Assembly (NCBI RefSeq): GCF_000512585.2
Contig: NC_089245.1
Span: 558,001 to 622,000 of the forward strand
Direction: 5' to 3'
DNA from: Kwoniella bestiolae CBS 10118
Taxonomy: Eukaryota; Basidiomycota; Tremellomycetes; Tremellales; Cryptococcaceae
Length of the DNA stretch: 64,000 nucleotides
Part shown: positions 1 through 12,584 of the stretch, one piece after another
How the letters are laid out: each line of letters begins with the position of its first letter
Numbering within the stretch: the first letter of the stretch is position 1
The notes under the pieces: generated by a model
What the model was told of the DNA's origin: nothing
What the model saw: only the letters and a program-made list of their open reading frames with translations
Databases searched by the model: none
Translations under genes and position numbers: made by a program

Positions 1-1726
1 GCTAATGATAAATGCGAAGATGAGATGTCTATTGATCTGCTGACTTCCTCTGATTTACCCCATCTGAGAAAAGGCGAAGAAGGAAAAGGATTCTGGGAGT
101 ATTGGGGTAAATTACGAAATAAGTTGTCTATCGGTTTAGTCGCCAATGAGGGGGATGAGAAGGAGAAGAGTGATGGGAGTGAGGATATGATGTTGCTCAG
201 CGTACTGGATGGGCATGGGGGTGGACAGACTAGCTCCTTGTTGAGAAAAGTACTGCACGGTACGATCTGTTGGGGGTTGGGTGGGTTGAGGGAGTGGACA
301 AACCAGGGGGTGTATCAGAGAATTATCGACGTGTGAGTGGAGTGGCTCTCTCCTTTTTCTTTCTTCTGCTTCTGAGTGGTCTCTCCCTCATCAGCCTCAA
401 GACAACCTACATCATCCTTGTAAACCTTATGGTGACTTGCATTTATGACTCATGTTCAGCTACAAAGCCCTCGACACCGATATCTGCCGCTCCGGCCTCT
501 CAATAGCCCAAGCACCATGCCCCGATTGCGCTGAGGATAAGGTCCTACCCACCCCCAATCCATCGTTATTGTCCCTCATCCCCAATGCGGGTTCAACCGC
601 CTGTACGGCCCTCCTCGATATCAAGAATGAGCGACTGTACCTTATCAATATAGGTGATGCTCGAGCAGTGCCGGGTTGGTATAATGAGAGGGAAGGGAAA
701 TGGAGGGTTGATACGTTGAGTCAGGATCAGGAGTGTGGGAATCCAGATGAGGTCGAGAGGTGGGTCCTTTCGTTTTTCTCCTCTTCCCAACTTAGCTCGC
801 CTATCGGGGCTGACTTCAGTGATAGGTTGAAAGCCAATCACTTTGATCAAGAGAACGTGGTCCTCGATGAGGGGTTCACCCCGAGATTATTGGGGAACAT
901 GCAACCTTCCAGAGCATTCGGAGATGACGGTTTGAAATTGACCAAAAGCGAGAAAGAGTCGTGAGTGGTTAAGCTCACTGTATTTCAGTAAATCGGCCCT
1001 TAAGTTACAGAAACTGATGTTCTTGTCTGCATTCGCGTAGCATCGAGCTAGCGGGTCAAGTGAAATTTGTCGCAGATGAATCACCATTCACCAAGAAGAC
1101 TGTACCATACATCGATCCACCATACATGGACGCGGAACCTGAAATTGTTATTCGGAAATTACGTGAGAACCAGGATGAAAAGCTCAAATTCCTGGTTATA
1201 GCCACTGACGGGCGTAAGTGTTCTTCTCTTATCTCCCCATCCTTTGATATATTGAGTTGTTTAGCTGATGCCGGGTATCTCGTTTAGTATGGGACAAGAT
1301 CTCCTCCGAAGAGGCCATCCTCCTCCTCTCAGCGCATTATACGCATCCCAAACACGCGCCAATCCCCAAGACCAAGCTCCCCTCGCTCTTCCCCCAATTC
1401 GAACCTGATACGCTCCGACCCAGATCATACCCCGCTGAAGACCTTCCAGGGACTACGGCCGACAACTCCAAGGGTTGTTGGCTCTTCGAGGATGATAATG
1501 CTGCGACTCACTTGGTGAGGAACGGCCTGGATGGTGATGGGGATAAGAAAGTTCAGGAGATGATCCTGAGCTTGAGTGGGAATGGTACGAGGAGCGTAAG
1601 GGACGATACGAGCGTCATGTGAGTCGATTTGGTATTGAAGTCGACAGATGGGTGAATGCTGATTAGATTATGTTTTGTACGTTGTGGTTCAGTGTCGTTC
1701 ATTTGGATACTGACAGGTTGGATTAA
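1..1726 (+). CDS. PP2C-type Ser/Thr phosphatase, pyruvate dehydrogenase phosphatase-like (5' partial)
   Basis: Metal-dependent protein phosphatase of the PPM/PP2C family, closest in layout to mitochondrial PDP-type enzymes (Ptc5/Ptc6 in yeast), which reactivate pyruvate dehydrogenase. The frame is open from base 1, so the 5' end lies outside the window. Exon model: 1-332, 460-759, 820-960, 1041-1213, 1288-1618, 1693-1726, with all phases consistent. PP2C motifs appear in order after splicing: VLDGHGG, AGSTACTALLD, NIGDARAV, MQPSRAFGD, ATDGLWDKIS (created by the exon 4/5 junction) and RDDTSVIVVHL near the C terminus. The metal-binding Asp of DGHGG, of ATDGLWD and of RDD are all present, so it should be active. 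Intron 2 is 60 nt and in frame, so reading through it would insert 20 residues. Family assignment is certain; the PDP role and mitochondrial site are inferred because the N terminus is missing. Confidence 0.9.
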
Positions 1727-3310
1727 GATATCGCGTGAAATACAACACTCATCAAGCAGCTCAGCAAGCCCTTTCTAACTTGGCTCTCTGATTGGAGTTC
1801 CGCGCTCTGACGATCCATATATTACACAACAGATTCTGTTGATATATATGTATTGCAATGCATGTTCCACCTATGCCTCTGTTGATACCTCAAGCTGCGA
1901 TAGTGCTGATGATGGCACTACCTCATGGCCATGACACCCCCCGAACCAATTGGGCTTTCTGCCTTTCGAGAAAGCTGCACACGGACTATGATACGGATGT
2001 CATCAATAAGCATGGCAATGCAATGGGTGATACTCACACTCATTCCCCAGTAGCACCACTACGAGATATGTAATTAACAGTCAGCCTCGTTCTCGCTGAG
2101 TTGATTGGCAAGAGTGAGCTGGTGTTTGACTGACGCGACAATCCCTCACTCCACAGCCAACACTGTCTTTCGCCTTTACCTCAGATTTGATCTTGTCAAG
2201 TATTGGGCCACCCCGGCTGAACGGTTGCGACTTCTCTGGACCATTGGTAAGACGGAGGATGTATCAGTGAGCGATGTATACCTGCATTCATGAAGATGGG
2301 TGGGACAAAGATAGAAAGTAAGACATCTCACCTGAAGTGGGTCGTCCTTGTTTCATACCGGTATCGTTGTTTGGACTCATATCAAATCTGTGCAGGGCAG
2401 CCAGTTTTTGTCGATCTGCTATTTTTGCCACTCGATTGTCGACCAATTCCCTGTACCGCAAGCTCCCATTCGAGAAGTTTTAGAAGCAGTATATATACAT
2501 GCATATACGAGATTCGAAATACGTAGACCGCAAGTCGACTCAGATGGATGATGCGTCATCTCACCTGATTATCGTCATGAACACGACCTCCATTATATAG
2601 GTTTTATATGGCCGAAGGCGAAGAGCGCTCGAAACGCTCATACGGCCCACCGTAAGGGCTGTGAGGTGAGAAAGCGAATTGTGTTCATATATCACTAGCC
2701 GGTATGTATCCTGTGCTGTGTGATCGACTTGTGATCGGCAAGGGATGCTGCGGCTGAGCAATCGGCATTCCGGCGATTCGGCCAGAGCATTAGCTGATGT
2801 ACGTAGTCCACATAAAAACGTGTACACGCACACGCCTGATGTCTAGATCCTCAGACTCTCGGAGATGCAGTGTTATGCCCAACAGTCCGTAAGCCTAGGT
2901 TTCTTTGGTAAGCTACCCCGGATCAGATCTAAGAACACAATTCTGGTGTCCCAAGGGGTAAGTAAATCCTTTGTATTTTGATGATACTGGAAAGGGAAGT
3001 AAACCGTGATGACAACTTATTTTACTGACAGATGAGAGACTCATGAAAGGAGCTATACCAAGGTTTCTCTTTTGTTATCGGGACTGAGCACGATAAAGCC
3101 CTAATTATAATAAAGGAATATGGCATACCCGCCAAACAATATAACAGTGCTCAAGGAGAACGCTCGATCAACTTTTGCCTGTTATGTAAAGAATATCAGC
3201 ATCAGCTTCTTTCAGCTGGAATAACAAACCAAGTCCCCTGCCATTCCCCTCTATAGGTCCTACACCACTGTACAAAAGATCTCTGCCCGATCTGCCCCAC
3301 CTCATAGGCA
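1727..3310. other. intergenic, 1.6 kb
   Basis: No convincing gene on either strand. Several 60-90 codon open frames occur, but none has family features or consistent splice signals. It contains the 3' region of the phosphatase and the promoter of the next small gene. Confidence 0.5.
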
Positions 3311-3583
3311 ATGTCCTTCCCTCGACGAACTCTCTCCCTCGGTCTCATAGCCCTTTCCTCCTCCCTCGGTCTCATCTATATCCTCAGAAAAGAGATGAAC
3401 AAGCCAGACGATCTTCAGCAATCACTCTCCTCGAAGAGTCCTTATCCCGTTTGGGATCTTCACAAAAGGCCATCACCGCTTGCGAGGGACATGGAGACCG
3501 GGTTGATGTTACCTCCTCGAATGGCCAGCAAAGCAGAGGAGGATGATAATCTGATTGAGAACGTGGTCCTGTACCTTGGATGA
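3311..3583 (+). CDS. small single-pass membrane protein, hypothetical
   Basis: A 90-residue intronless frame that I do not recognise. Residues 7-25 are a hydrophobic segment (LSLGLIALSSSLGLIYIL) after a basic start (MSFPRRT) and followed by RKEMNK. This suits a single N-terminal membrane anchor, perhaps in the mitochondrial inner membrane or ER. The rest is polar with an acidic tail. The start is the first ATG, about 10 nt after a CACCTCATAGG stretch. The gene sits alone between two intergenic stretches, so it could be a chance frame. The N-terminal organisation argues for a real protein. Confidence 0.5.
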   Translation: MSFPRRTLSLGLIALSSSLGLIYILRKEMNKPDDLQQSLSSKSPYPVWDLHKRPSPLARDMETGLMLPPRMASKAEEDDNLIENVVLYLG

Positions 3584-4021
3584 TTGGTAGTCACACCGTC
3601 CACAGGGGAGGTGCGTATCGTGACAATTAGGGAGGGAAGCAGTGTTGGAGAGGTATTCGAAGAAACGATGGACTACCTTCACACTCAGATGTCATTGTGA
3701 TGATGTTTCCCAAAGTTGATTGGGGAAAGCGGCGGCATACCTAGATTTCATCTGCGCCCTGAGTTCGAGAGTTCAGCTGCATCATTAAATCCTGCATATG
3801 CATTTATACTTGTTACATCGTGACAGCAGAGTGGTAAAGTGTCCTATCCTACATGCTTCTTGCCTCGGTCGCACAGCGTATTCTATCGATCTATGAATTT
3901 TTGTTTATTACAGGAATATCTCGTACAGTTCGTGAAAGGTGATACAGTATTTGTAGCAGAAGCGTTCCGGGCACTTTACACTATCTTTGAATTCCTACCT
4001 CGTCCATTTTCATCTTCTCAT
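3584..4021. other. intergenic, convergent
   Basis: About 440 bp between the ends of two convergent genes. No further coding signal was seen. Confidence 0.5.
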
Positions 4022-6436
4022 CTATAAAGCTATCTTACTCTTCTTTCGTAACCACGGACCAGCACGGTACAGCACGAACCTGCGACAGTAAACCAATATA
4101 CATCAGTCGGAATATCTTAGCAGGAAGGACCATCGCACGTACGGGATAGGTATCATTGCCACACTCAGAAGACCGATGATGGTGTTACCCCAAGCCACAC
4201 CGAGATTCCCGAATAGGGGATGAGCAGCTATGGGCATACCAGCACCTGGGTATATGGTCAAATATCAGTACTGGTAATCTTCAAGCTGCATGATGTATAC
4301 AGCAGTCAAGGTGGATGTGTCACTCACCCATCATAGATCGGAAGAAATCGTTCGAAGCTAGCGCAGAGGCGGCATATTGTGGGTATGCTGAAAGTGCGGT
4401 TCCGCATTAGTACAGTTCCAATCTTGATATGGATCATCTGACGTACCGTAAGGCAAGTAAGTCAAGAATGGGTTGAAGCTGTACACGAACCTATATCAGC
4501 TTGAATTTGACCATTTCGACAGAAGCGTAGAGCACTTACATCAAGGTTGATCCCATACCAAATGGTATACCCGATAATACGGGTGCTATCCAGTGACAAC
4601 GTATAGCTGTCCATGCGAACCACAGGACACAAGTCTGGCGATAGGAATGTTTTCGTAAGCATATAGCTCCGCCCAAGGATGCGTGACACTCACGGGAAAG
4701 CAGAATGCCCCGATGAAAGCAGTTGGAAGTCGTGTTTCCGGCAATGGCCGAGGGGCAGAAGGATCGTGAGGCTGGTCGACCCATCTCCTATAACCGGAGC
4801 AGACGGTTAAAAAGGCCATCAACCACCTCAAAATATCACTCACCAGTTCCAGTAACAGTAGATCACCCAACCGGTGAAAGACCCCACGAATAGCGCAGCA
4901 AAAGGTAAAGTTGAGGTACCAAGACTCCACCCATATCCTTGCTCGTACACCAGGGGGAAACTTTCGAAGAAGCTGTATAGTGTAGCATATACCAGTCCGG
5001 TATACAGGTTGATGGCGATGATGATCGGTTCGGTGCATGTCAGAGCAATTGGGCGTAGTAAGGAGTCTACGATGATTTGGCGATATGATAATGCCGCGTG
5101 GGTAATCTCGGATTGAGATTGGAAATGCAGATTGCCGTTCTTCTGGCGTATGCGTTGAGCCCGTCGCAGAAGGATGGTATCGGGGGAGGTCTAAGAAAAT
5201 CAGTACCGATGAGTCAGCGTTTAGCCATAGTCAAGAATGAATGTAGCAGAGATATGGTCAGAACAGTGGTTAACTCACCTCGGGCAAGGTGAAGAATAGG
5301 ATGATCAAGCTGAATCCAGACATAATGACCATCTCCCAGAACGCCCATCTCCAACCATGATGTTCAACCACAAAACCCGATATGATAGGTGCCATCGCCG
5401 GGGCAGCCTCCGCAGCGAGACCCCAGAATCCCATCGAGTAAGCTAGTTTGTGAGCTGGGAACATGTCGTCCAGCGATGCCCCTACATATCATCAGAGGGA
5501 GACAAGTTGTCAGTAAACATGTCGTGATGCGCTGCTACAGGAGGGTAGCGGACTTACCTGCAGTAGCGAGAGCTGGTGAACCCATAAAGCCTGCTAGGAA
5601 CCTCAGAATGCAAAACCCAGAGAAATTGGTTACGAGAGCGGTAAGGATATTCAGTATGAAGAAGATGAATAGCGTGATGATGTAGATCGATGTTCGTCCA
5701 ATGGCAGGAACCTCGGTAGGTCCAGACAAGAATAGTGGACCGACTAGTACCAGTATATCACAAGATCAGCACCAAGTCATGTTGAGCGAGCGGTATACTT
5801 ACCACCATATCCAGCAACGAACAACGATATCCCCAGTGAACCCACTGTCGTGGACACACCGAAGTACTCAGAAGCTTCTCCCACGGCCGGTGAGTAGATG
5901 GCAGAGCCGATATACACCGTTGTGGTAAGGATCATTATCAGGAAAGTCACATAACATTTCTTGCCCAATGTCCTACAGGGTGATCCCGAGTCTTATCAAC
6001 ACCGTTGCTCAGAGGATGTGACATCGTACTCACCAATTACGGGGGTTTTCGTTATCCCTGGGGCCGTACCATGTCACCAAGTGGAGATCCACTCCTCTGA
6101 CAGAAGGGAGACTATCTGTATGAATCGATTCTCTTGGATCATCCTTCGCTTCTCCAATCATCTACCGATTTGAAACGATCAGAATTGACTCAGCCCATGA
6201 TATCAAATTCCATGTGCGCTCACTCACAGCCTGGTCAAATTTAGGTATCACAAACCCATCTTCCTCCTCTGCATACCGCAGGTAATGAGGTCTGTATACC
6301 AATCTGACCAAATGGCCGAAATACTATGGGCATACACAAAATGAAATTACGTTAACCGACGTCAGATCGTCACGCGACAAGTTGTCGATCGGAGAGACCA
6401 GTGACCACTTACAGAATCTCTTACAACGTCTCTCAT
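4022..6436 (-). CDS. MFS transporter, DHA1 family drug/polyamine:H+ antiporter
   Basis: Twelve-helix major facilitator of the fungal Flr1/Tpo/caffeine-resistance type, which exports drugs or polyamines across the plasma membrane. About ten exons join in frame. Exon 1 is 6436-6413 (MRDVVRDS), exon 2 6323-6228, exon 3 6161-6034, and exon 4 starts at 5972. Diagnostic elements in order: NPRNWTLGKKCYVTF at TM1, VGPLFLSGPTEVPAIGR (loop 2-3 signature, with GR before TM3), GFMGSPALATAGASLDD (the antiporter motif C region), HHGWRWAFW, ETSPDTILLRRAQRIR in the central loop, PLVYEQGYGW, and MIPIPFVLYRAG at the last helix. It ends with a short basic tail (RKKSKIAL). The last intron is needed: reading through it gives a different end, while the spliced form matches the family C terminus. 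It looks complete and functional. The substrate cannot be told from sequence. Confidence 0.92.
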
Positions 6437-6991
6437 TTCTCAGACAGAATCTATATACAGAATCAGGTTTCTATGGACATATAGCTTAGAAGTGAGATGG
6501 AGGAGGAAGAAAGAAAGAATCTTGAAGTAGATAAAACGATATCATATTTATATCGTATACATGAGATGAGATTGTATCATCGAAAATTTCCAGATAGAAT
6601 CGAAAGGAATATTGTTTATCATGGCGCGATTAGGCGAGGTTACCGACATCCGTTTCGCTTGGCTCAAGACTTTCAAGGATGTGCTTGATAATCCCTCCAC
6701 CAGGCGGGTATAACAGTAAGTCCTTGACATTCAAGGCCTGACTCGATTGATAACTGCACAGATACGGCATGAACAACAAACAACGAACGGCTCCTCCGTG
6801 TACACATATCAAAGTTCATCGAACTAACTTCCCGATCGCCAAGAATCACCAAGACTCATTCGCATCCCCATCTGAATGATCATTGGCTGCTCATGCGAGA
6901 TGCAGAGGTGTATGCATGCTATCTGCGTCTTCTATTTGACGCTTTTGACTTGTCATTCAGCTCAATCAAACATCCACTCTCCTGTCATGTT
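6437..6991. other. intergenic between the MFS promoter and the SNU114 3' end
   Basis: Some 550 bp holding the promoter of the minus-strand transporter and the 3' flank of the next minus-strand gene. No coding signal was seen. Confidence 0.5.
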
Positions 6992-9900
6992 TTAACCTAG
7001 TAGATCGGCATTTCCCGATGCGCTGATGGCGATAATAGTCTACCAAAATCAAAGGAGAATTATTAGCGTCTACCTTTTTCTGCTGGGACCACCATTTCCC
7101 TTGCCTCTCACGCCTCAATCAATATAGTATGCACCGCTCGTATTCCGCCAAACACAGCTTATTTTATTTGAGCTTAAGAAGAACTTACCTCATCCTCCAG
7201 ATATTTAGCCACGGCAATACTATCACTCAATCCCTTCCTCCTCCTAGTCTTCAACACCAAATCTCTCGCCAACGCTTGTCCAGTAGCAGGCTCCAGAGGT
7301 CTAAGTTGTATAGAAGAGTCCGTGGGATCTCCAGGGACGACCGACCAATGGTCAAATGACATCTGTACGAAGGCCTGACCCATCGTCGCGGTTCGTAAAT
7401 CAGTTTCAAACCCGTTGGCATCTAGTACAGGTATGTGCGCTTTGACAGTGTATAGGGGTGAACCGGGTTTGGGTAGATCCCTGGTTACGTGTCCTCTTCG
7501 TCTGGATAGGACGGTATATACCGCTGCTACGCAGTCTGCTGGTGCTTGGACTTCAACGTAGTACACCGGTTCGAGAAGACGAGGGGTTGCCTAGGAATTG
7601 AGTATTATATGAGCTCTGCTATGTTCTGCTATGTGGAGAAGACTCTAGATACAGCCCAACTCACGAGTAAGAAAGATGAATAACAGACTCTTCGAGCTGT
7701 AGGGATGATCTGACCACCACCTCGGTAGATTGGTTCTTGCGCAAGGTTGGCATCGAGGATCCTGAATTTGACACCTCGGATGGCTTTGTGGAAGCATAAT
7801 CAGCTTTCACGTCGATCTATATCAGTACTTCAAGAGCCGAGTTTACTCACGTTCATCACACAGTGGGCCTTCCCTTGTTCCCCACTGGAAACCTTGTTTC
7901 ACACTTTCCCTCACACTGCTTAATAGCTTGGTGTCCACCTAGAAACATTATCATTTTTTTCAGCTCCATTTTCTTCCCTTTCCAGGAAGGATTATAGCTA
8001 ACTCACCTCCGATGGTAACGTATCATTGACTAAGACATTCGCACCGTTTTCCTCCGGACCAAAAGCCCAGATATTACGCGAAGCCAACAGATCCCACTGG
8101 TATTTGCTTTCGAAGAATTTACCTCTTTCCTTATTCGTCATTCTCATAGTGACTTTTCCAGATTCGATATCATTGGCTATTCCAGTTTCCAGTGGCTCGG
8201 AGATCATGGTGAGCTTGTTCCTGCGGGGATTGGAGAAAACAATGTCAGTTCGGAGATTATCCATGTGAAAGTACGGGCTCCCAGGAATAGAAGGAGAATG
8301 ACAAGTTCACAGAAGGGTCTGACTCACTTCTTATTTGGCGTCTCGGCATAACATTTCAGCGCCGAAGTCTCCACCACCGTCTCACAGAACTTCGTCACAG
8401 GATCCGAAACTTTGATCTCGATCTCCGAGAACACCTTTCGTAGATCGTGTAGTATACAATCGAGGTACAACTCTCCCGTACCCAGTATGATGTGTTCACC
8501 TGATTCTTCTACCTTCGTGGTGACCAATGGGTAAGATTTATTGATTTTCCTTAAACCCTCTAACATTTTCGGTAATTCCGATGGTGAGATAGGTTCGACA
8601 GCGATTTTGACAACGGATGAAGTGATGTGTTTGATAGGTTTAAATATGTATAGATCATCTTCGATATCTTTTGATACGATTGTCGCGGTTTTGGATATCG
8701 ATGCGTCTACTCCGGAAAGTAATACTAGATTACCTGCCCCTGCACTCGGGACATCGACAGTATACCTAACAACGGCATGTTAGCTGACTGAGACACTCCA
8801 TGTAAAAGGCCATACGGGAAGAGTTAGCTCACCTCGACTCATCAATCAATACCCCCTCGACAATAGCAGTGACCATATCCTCCTCATCCTCCAAAGAGTA
8901 TCCTTCTCCTAAAACCTTGACTGCCTGTCCTACTTTCACTGTACCACTCATGACTCTACCATACGCTCTGAAAGTCTCGGCGTCGGAAGTATGATAGAGC
9001 TTAGATACATGTACGACCGTTGGGCCTTGAGGATCGCATTTGACCATGCTGTCAGACAGGTCGGAAGTAAGAGGACCAGTGTAGGTGTGCCGTATCTACA
9101 TTGCCTATGTAAGCTATCCATATGCAAAAGTTCGACTGGAACCAGCTCACCTTGGTCTCAGCGTTCGCTATGGGTGAAGGTACATGTTCCGTTATCATGT
9201 CCACCAATCCCGTTGAGGGACCGAAGAAAGCTTCCAACACCACTTTCAATAAAGGTCTAACATCCATCTTGTACGCAGCAGGTTTGAGCGTTATCTGGAG
9301 ATCCGCCAAAGTCTCTTTCAACGTTGCCGAATCCTCGCTCAGAACCTGTACACCCATCCCAACCCAAAATGTAAATCAGTAAAAGCACTTGTACAGTGAG
9401 ACGACACTGACCTGTGTGTATAGTTTGTACAGAGGTTCCAAGATGAAGTGTACGAATGATCTCTTCGATTCTACATCTGCAGGTTTTCGAGTGAACTTCC
9501 GCTTTTCCTGATCGAAATAGATATTTCCCCATAAACGCATTGCGAATTCGTCTACATCGAAAGACCCGAAGGTGTCTGAATACATGGATGCGAATGTTCG
9601 CAGGGTGAAGCACCAGCCCATCTGTGTTGAGGCAAATGCAACGTTTCCACGTTCAGGCGAGAGTCGGTATGAATCATCTGGATCAATTGAGCTAAACCAT
9701 GATAATGAGTGAATGAATCAGTTGAAAGCTATTTCTGAAAGGGAACACTGCAGTCACTTACGCAATGATAGAGTTCACTTCCTCAATGGTATGTTTAATC
9801 TTGAAGAACGCCTCACTAGGAGGCAATCTCAATTCCAATATCAACCTATCCATCTTGTTCACCACCAAGACCAAATTCAATTTCTCCTGTAAGGCATGTC

Positions 9901-10964
9901 TGATGATCTGCTCCGTATTGTGCATGACTCCCTCAACAACATCCACCACTAACACAACACCATCTACCAATCTACCGACCGAAGCTACTTCGTCGATGAA
10001 ATTGACGTGTCCGGGCGTATCGATTATGTTCACCAAGCTTGATTTCCCCTTGGTGTTCTGTAAGACTAGAGACATGGGACCGGACTTGATGGAGATTCCT
10101 CGGGAACGAGACAGAACGTGGGTATCGGTGTAACGTATCTATAAAAGGTACTGCAATTAGAAACGAGGGGCACAGTACAGAGATGATGGCGGGTGATCGT
10201 GACTTACTGGCTGATCGACATCGTATGTCATCTGGTGCGTCTCAAACACCAACATGTCCAGCAACGATGTTTTTCCATGATGAATATGTCCTGCTACCAT
10301 CACATTCCTGATCATCTCTGGGTAGTTCATCAGATCTATCATAAAACTAATGCAACGCGTCAGTTACAAAGGCGGTTCTCCGTTGAAGTTACGCTCAAGC
10401 AGCAAGAAGCATCGAATCACTCACTTTCTATCAAATCTAGTTTCTGGCAAACCCTTTTCTTGCACAGTAAAGCTCTTTACCTTGATAGGAGCTACGATAG
10501 GCTCTGACAACGGCTGTAGATCTTCTTCTTGCACCATAGCTTCCACATCTTCCCCATAAGTCTCTTCAGCAGTGGCGTAATACTTCTTATCCTCATGCAG
10601 AACCACTTGATTTCCCGCCGTACCTATAGTTCAACCATCAGCTAAATTCCAAGAATGTAAGCAAGCTGAAAGGCGTCAGCACTGACCATCCACGCCATGT
10701 AAAGTCATCTGCATCCCCCTATCTTCATCATCCTCCATCTCCTCATCTTCGTCCTCCAACCCTTCTAACGGAACATAAGCCTGCGAAGGCCCAGAAGGAC
10801 CAGGAGCGGATGGTGCGGAAGGGACAATGTCTACGTCTGACTCTTCATCTGATTCTAGATCTCCGCCGATGTAGTTACCGAACTCTATGTGGGTCAAGTT
10901 ATGTCAGCGATAGTCTATCTGGAAATGTCAAGATAGACGCACCATCGTAATCTTCCGTTGACAT
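6992..10964 (-). CDS. SNU114: U5 snRNP GTPase Snu114 (EFTUD2/Cwf10)
   Basis: EF-2-like GTPase of the U5 snRNP that controls Brr2 helicase during spliceosome activation and disassembly. Many short exons splice into a full-length protein of roughly 970 residues. Exon 1 encodes MSTEDYD and joins [17 protein letters not shown], the conserved Snu114 acidic start. The G domain has [10 protein letters not shown] (P-loop), [10 protein letters not shown] (switch I region), DTPGHVNF (G3) and NKMDR (G4). Downstream lie EF-2 domains II-V, including [15 protein letters not shown] and the C-terminal block [21 protein letters not shown] final small exon (7039-6992) adds [15 protein letters not shown]. It was chosen because it keeps phase, has a TTTGGTAG acceptor and avoids an early stop in the preceding intron. 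The gene is divergent from the mitochondrial-like gene at 11357. Identity is certain; the last exon is inferred. Confidence 0.95.
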
Positions 10965-11356
10965 CTTGAACGACAAGGATTGGGTCAGAGGGAGGTTTTT
11001 GGGCTTTAAAAGATGGTGAGGATCGGCAAGATGGTTCGCTTCTTGGATATAGGGTGTACGATACCAAGGAATGATCCAGCTATGTGTAGTTGAAGTGATT
11101 GGTATTGGTGAAGCAATAAGCAATAATCGATAATCGGTGGATGTTAGAGGAAAGGATAGTGTGAGGTGAGAGTGGCACCCGACAAGAAAAATAATCATAA
11201 ATGAACGTATTTAATTCATTTTATCCCAGAAAGTCGGAACCAGCATGATGGGTTACTGGATTCAACTCATTGCTCCTACATTACAAGCATGAAAGACGTC
11301 TCTTACCCTTTCACATAGCAACATCAAGCAGAGCTCTGCCAGCGGCATCAACCAAA
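10965..11356. promoter_or_regulatory. shared promoter, SNU114 / 11357 gene
   Basis: A 392 bp region between divergent start codons, so it must carry both promoters. No clear TATA box or known operator was recognised. Confidence 0.5.
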
Positions 11357-12584
11357 ATGTCTCGTCCAACTACGTCCCTCTTACTTCGTTCCGCCCGACA
11401 AAATATCACCCCCCGTTATGTGACCACTACGGTAGCGAGGTTCCACTCGACCGAGCCTGAATTGCCTCCTCAACCCAAATCAGCTGAAGCTCTAGGATTC
11501 AAGACTCAACCAGGCAGACAAAGACAATTACCTGCGGATCTGAAAATCAAGATATCTCCTTCTGGTAAGAAAGATTTATTCGGAGCTGCGTCAGGAGCTG
11601 GAGGTCAAAATAGACAGGGGAAGAAGGGCGTAAGTGGTCTTGTACATCTGGTTGACTGAGAGAGGCAAGGAGGGATACAGTGCTGCCAATATGCTCCTGA
11701 AATGTCCTCTAAAAAGGACTGTCTCGCTAATTTTGGTATTTCATAATAGCAGAATCAAGGTAAATCAAAGATTACGGTAAATCCCCGACCATCAAATGCC
11801 AATAAAGATGCATCAGAACTGAGCAATATCCAAGAAGAGTCTAGTTTCTTTGAGAACTCTGACCTATCTGACCCATCCGGCTCATCGGGTTCAAGTTCAA
11901 TGAAAGGTTCTCTCAAGGATATATCTATGGACGTAATTAGTGAATCTCCCGTTAGATCAGCATTACCCCCAGATGTGATTAGAAGACAAAGACGGGAAAA
12001 CAGAAATAACAGTAGACAAGCTCAAGGTCAAGGGCAGAACCAAAGGACAGGACGGGCGAATAACAATAGAAGGGGTCCTGCAAGGGATACACCCAGGCTG
12101 AATGCTAAGGAGAAGAGAGTGATGTTGCCCAAACGACAATTGACGTTTGAAGTTGCCGATCACTCCAAGAATGGGTTGTTCGGGAAGAATGCTTTGTTGT
12201 TGGAATCTAATAAGAGTGTTATAATCAACAGCTTGGGTCATCGTGAGTTTCTTTATGTCTCTTTTGAGTACGGCTGGTTGGAAGTCGGATGCGGTCATGT
12301 ACTTCTTTGCCCCACGATTCCTGTACCAAGCGCGAGTAAGCTTGCATCATACCATATGAGCTAACAACCAAATTTGTACAGCACGTAAACCATCCTCAAC
12401 CCACCAGTCCTCATCCGCCCCTCAATTCCCTTCATCCCCCATCCCAATTTTATCACCCCTTTCGTCCAAATCGTCCGAACAAGCTATCCAGATCGCTTCG
12501 TGGGCAGCCGCTCTCAATGGATCGATAGCACCTAAAGTGAAGAGTAAATTGGAGGAGACTGTGAGGACGCAGCTGGGCAGATAG
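11357..12584 (+). CDS. putative mitochondrial protein, basic and low-complexity
   Basis: Three exons (11357-11629, 11750-12242, 12382-12584) give about 322 residues. The first 35 residues (MSRPTTSLLLRSARQN, then TTTVARFHS) are rich in Arg/Ser/Thr with no acidic residue, as in a matrix-targeting presequence. The centre is basic and Gln/Asn-rich (RRQRRENRNNSRQAQGQGQN), followed by KEKRVMLPKRQLTFEV. The C terminus has a helical block, EQAIQIASWAAALNGSIAPK. A mitoribosomal or mitochondrial RNA-binding role would fit, but I do not recognise the family. The acceptor of intron 1 is a tandem TAGCAG (NAGNAG), so exon 2 may begin with or without one Gln codon. It starts at the ATG that opens the presequence; an upstream in-frame ATG at 11291 is possible. 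Confidence 0.75.

Noticed and set aside
1727..3310. Possible tRNA or small RNA gene
   Set aside because: By eye no B-box (GGTTCGANTCC-like) with a matching A-box and clover-leaf was found here or elsewhere; a covariance search was not possible.
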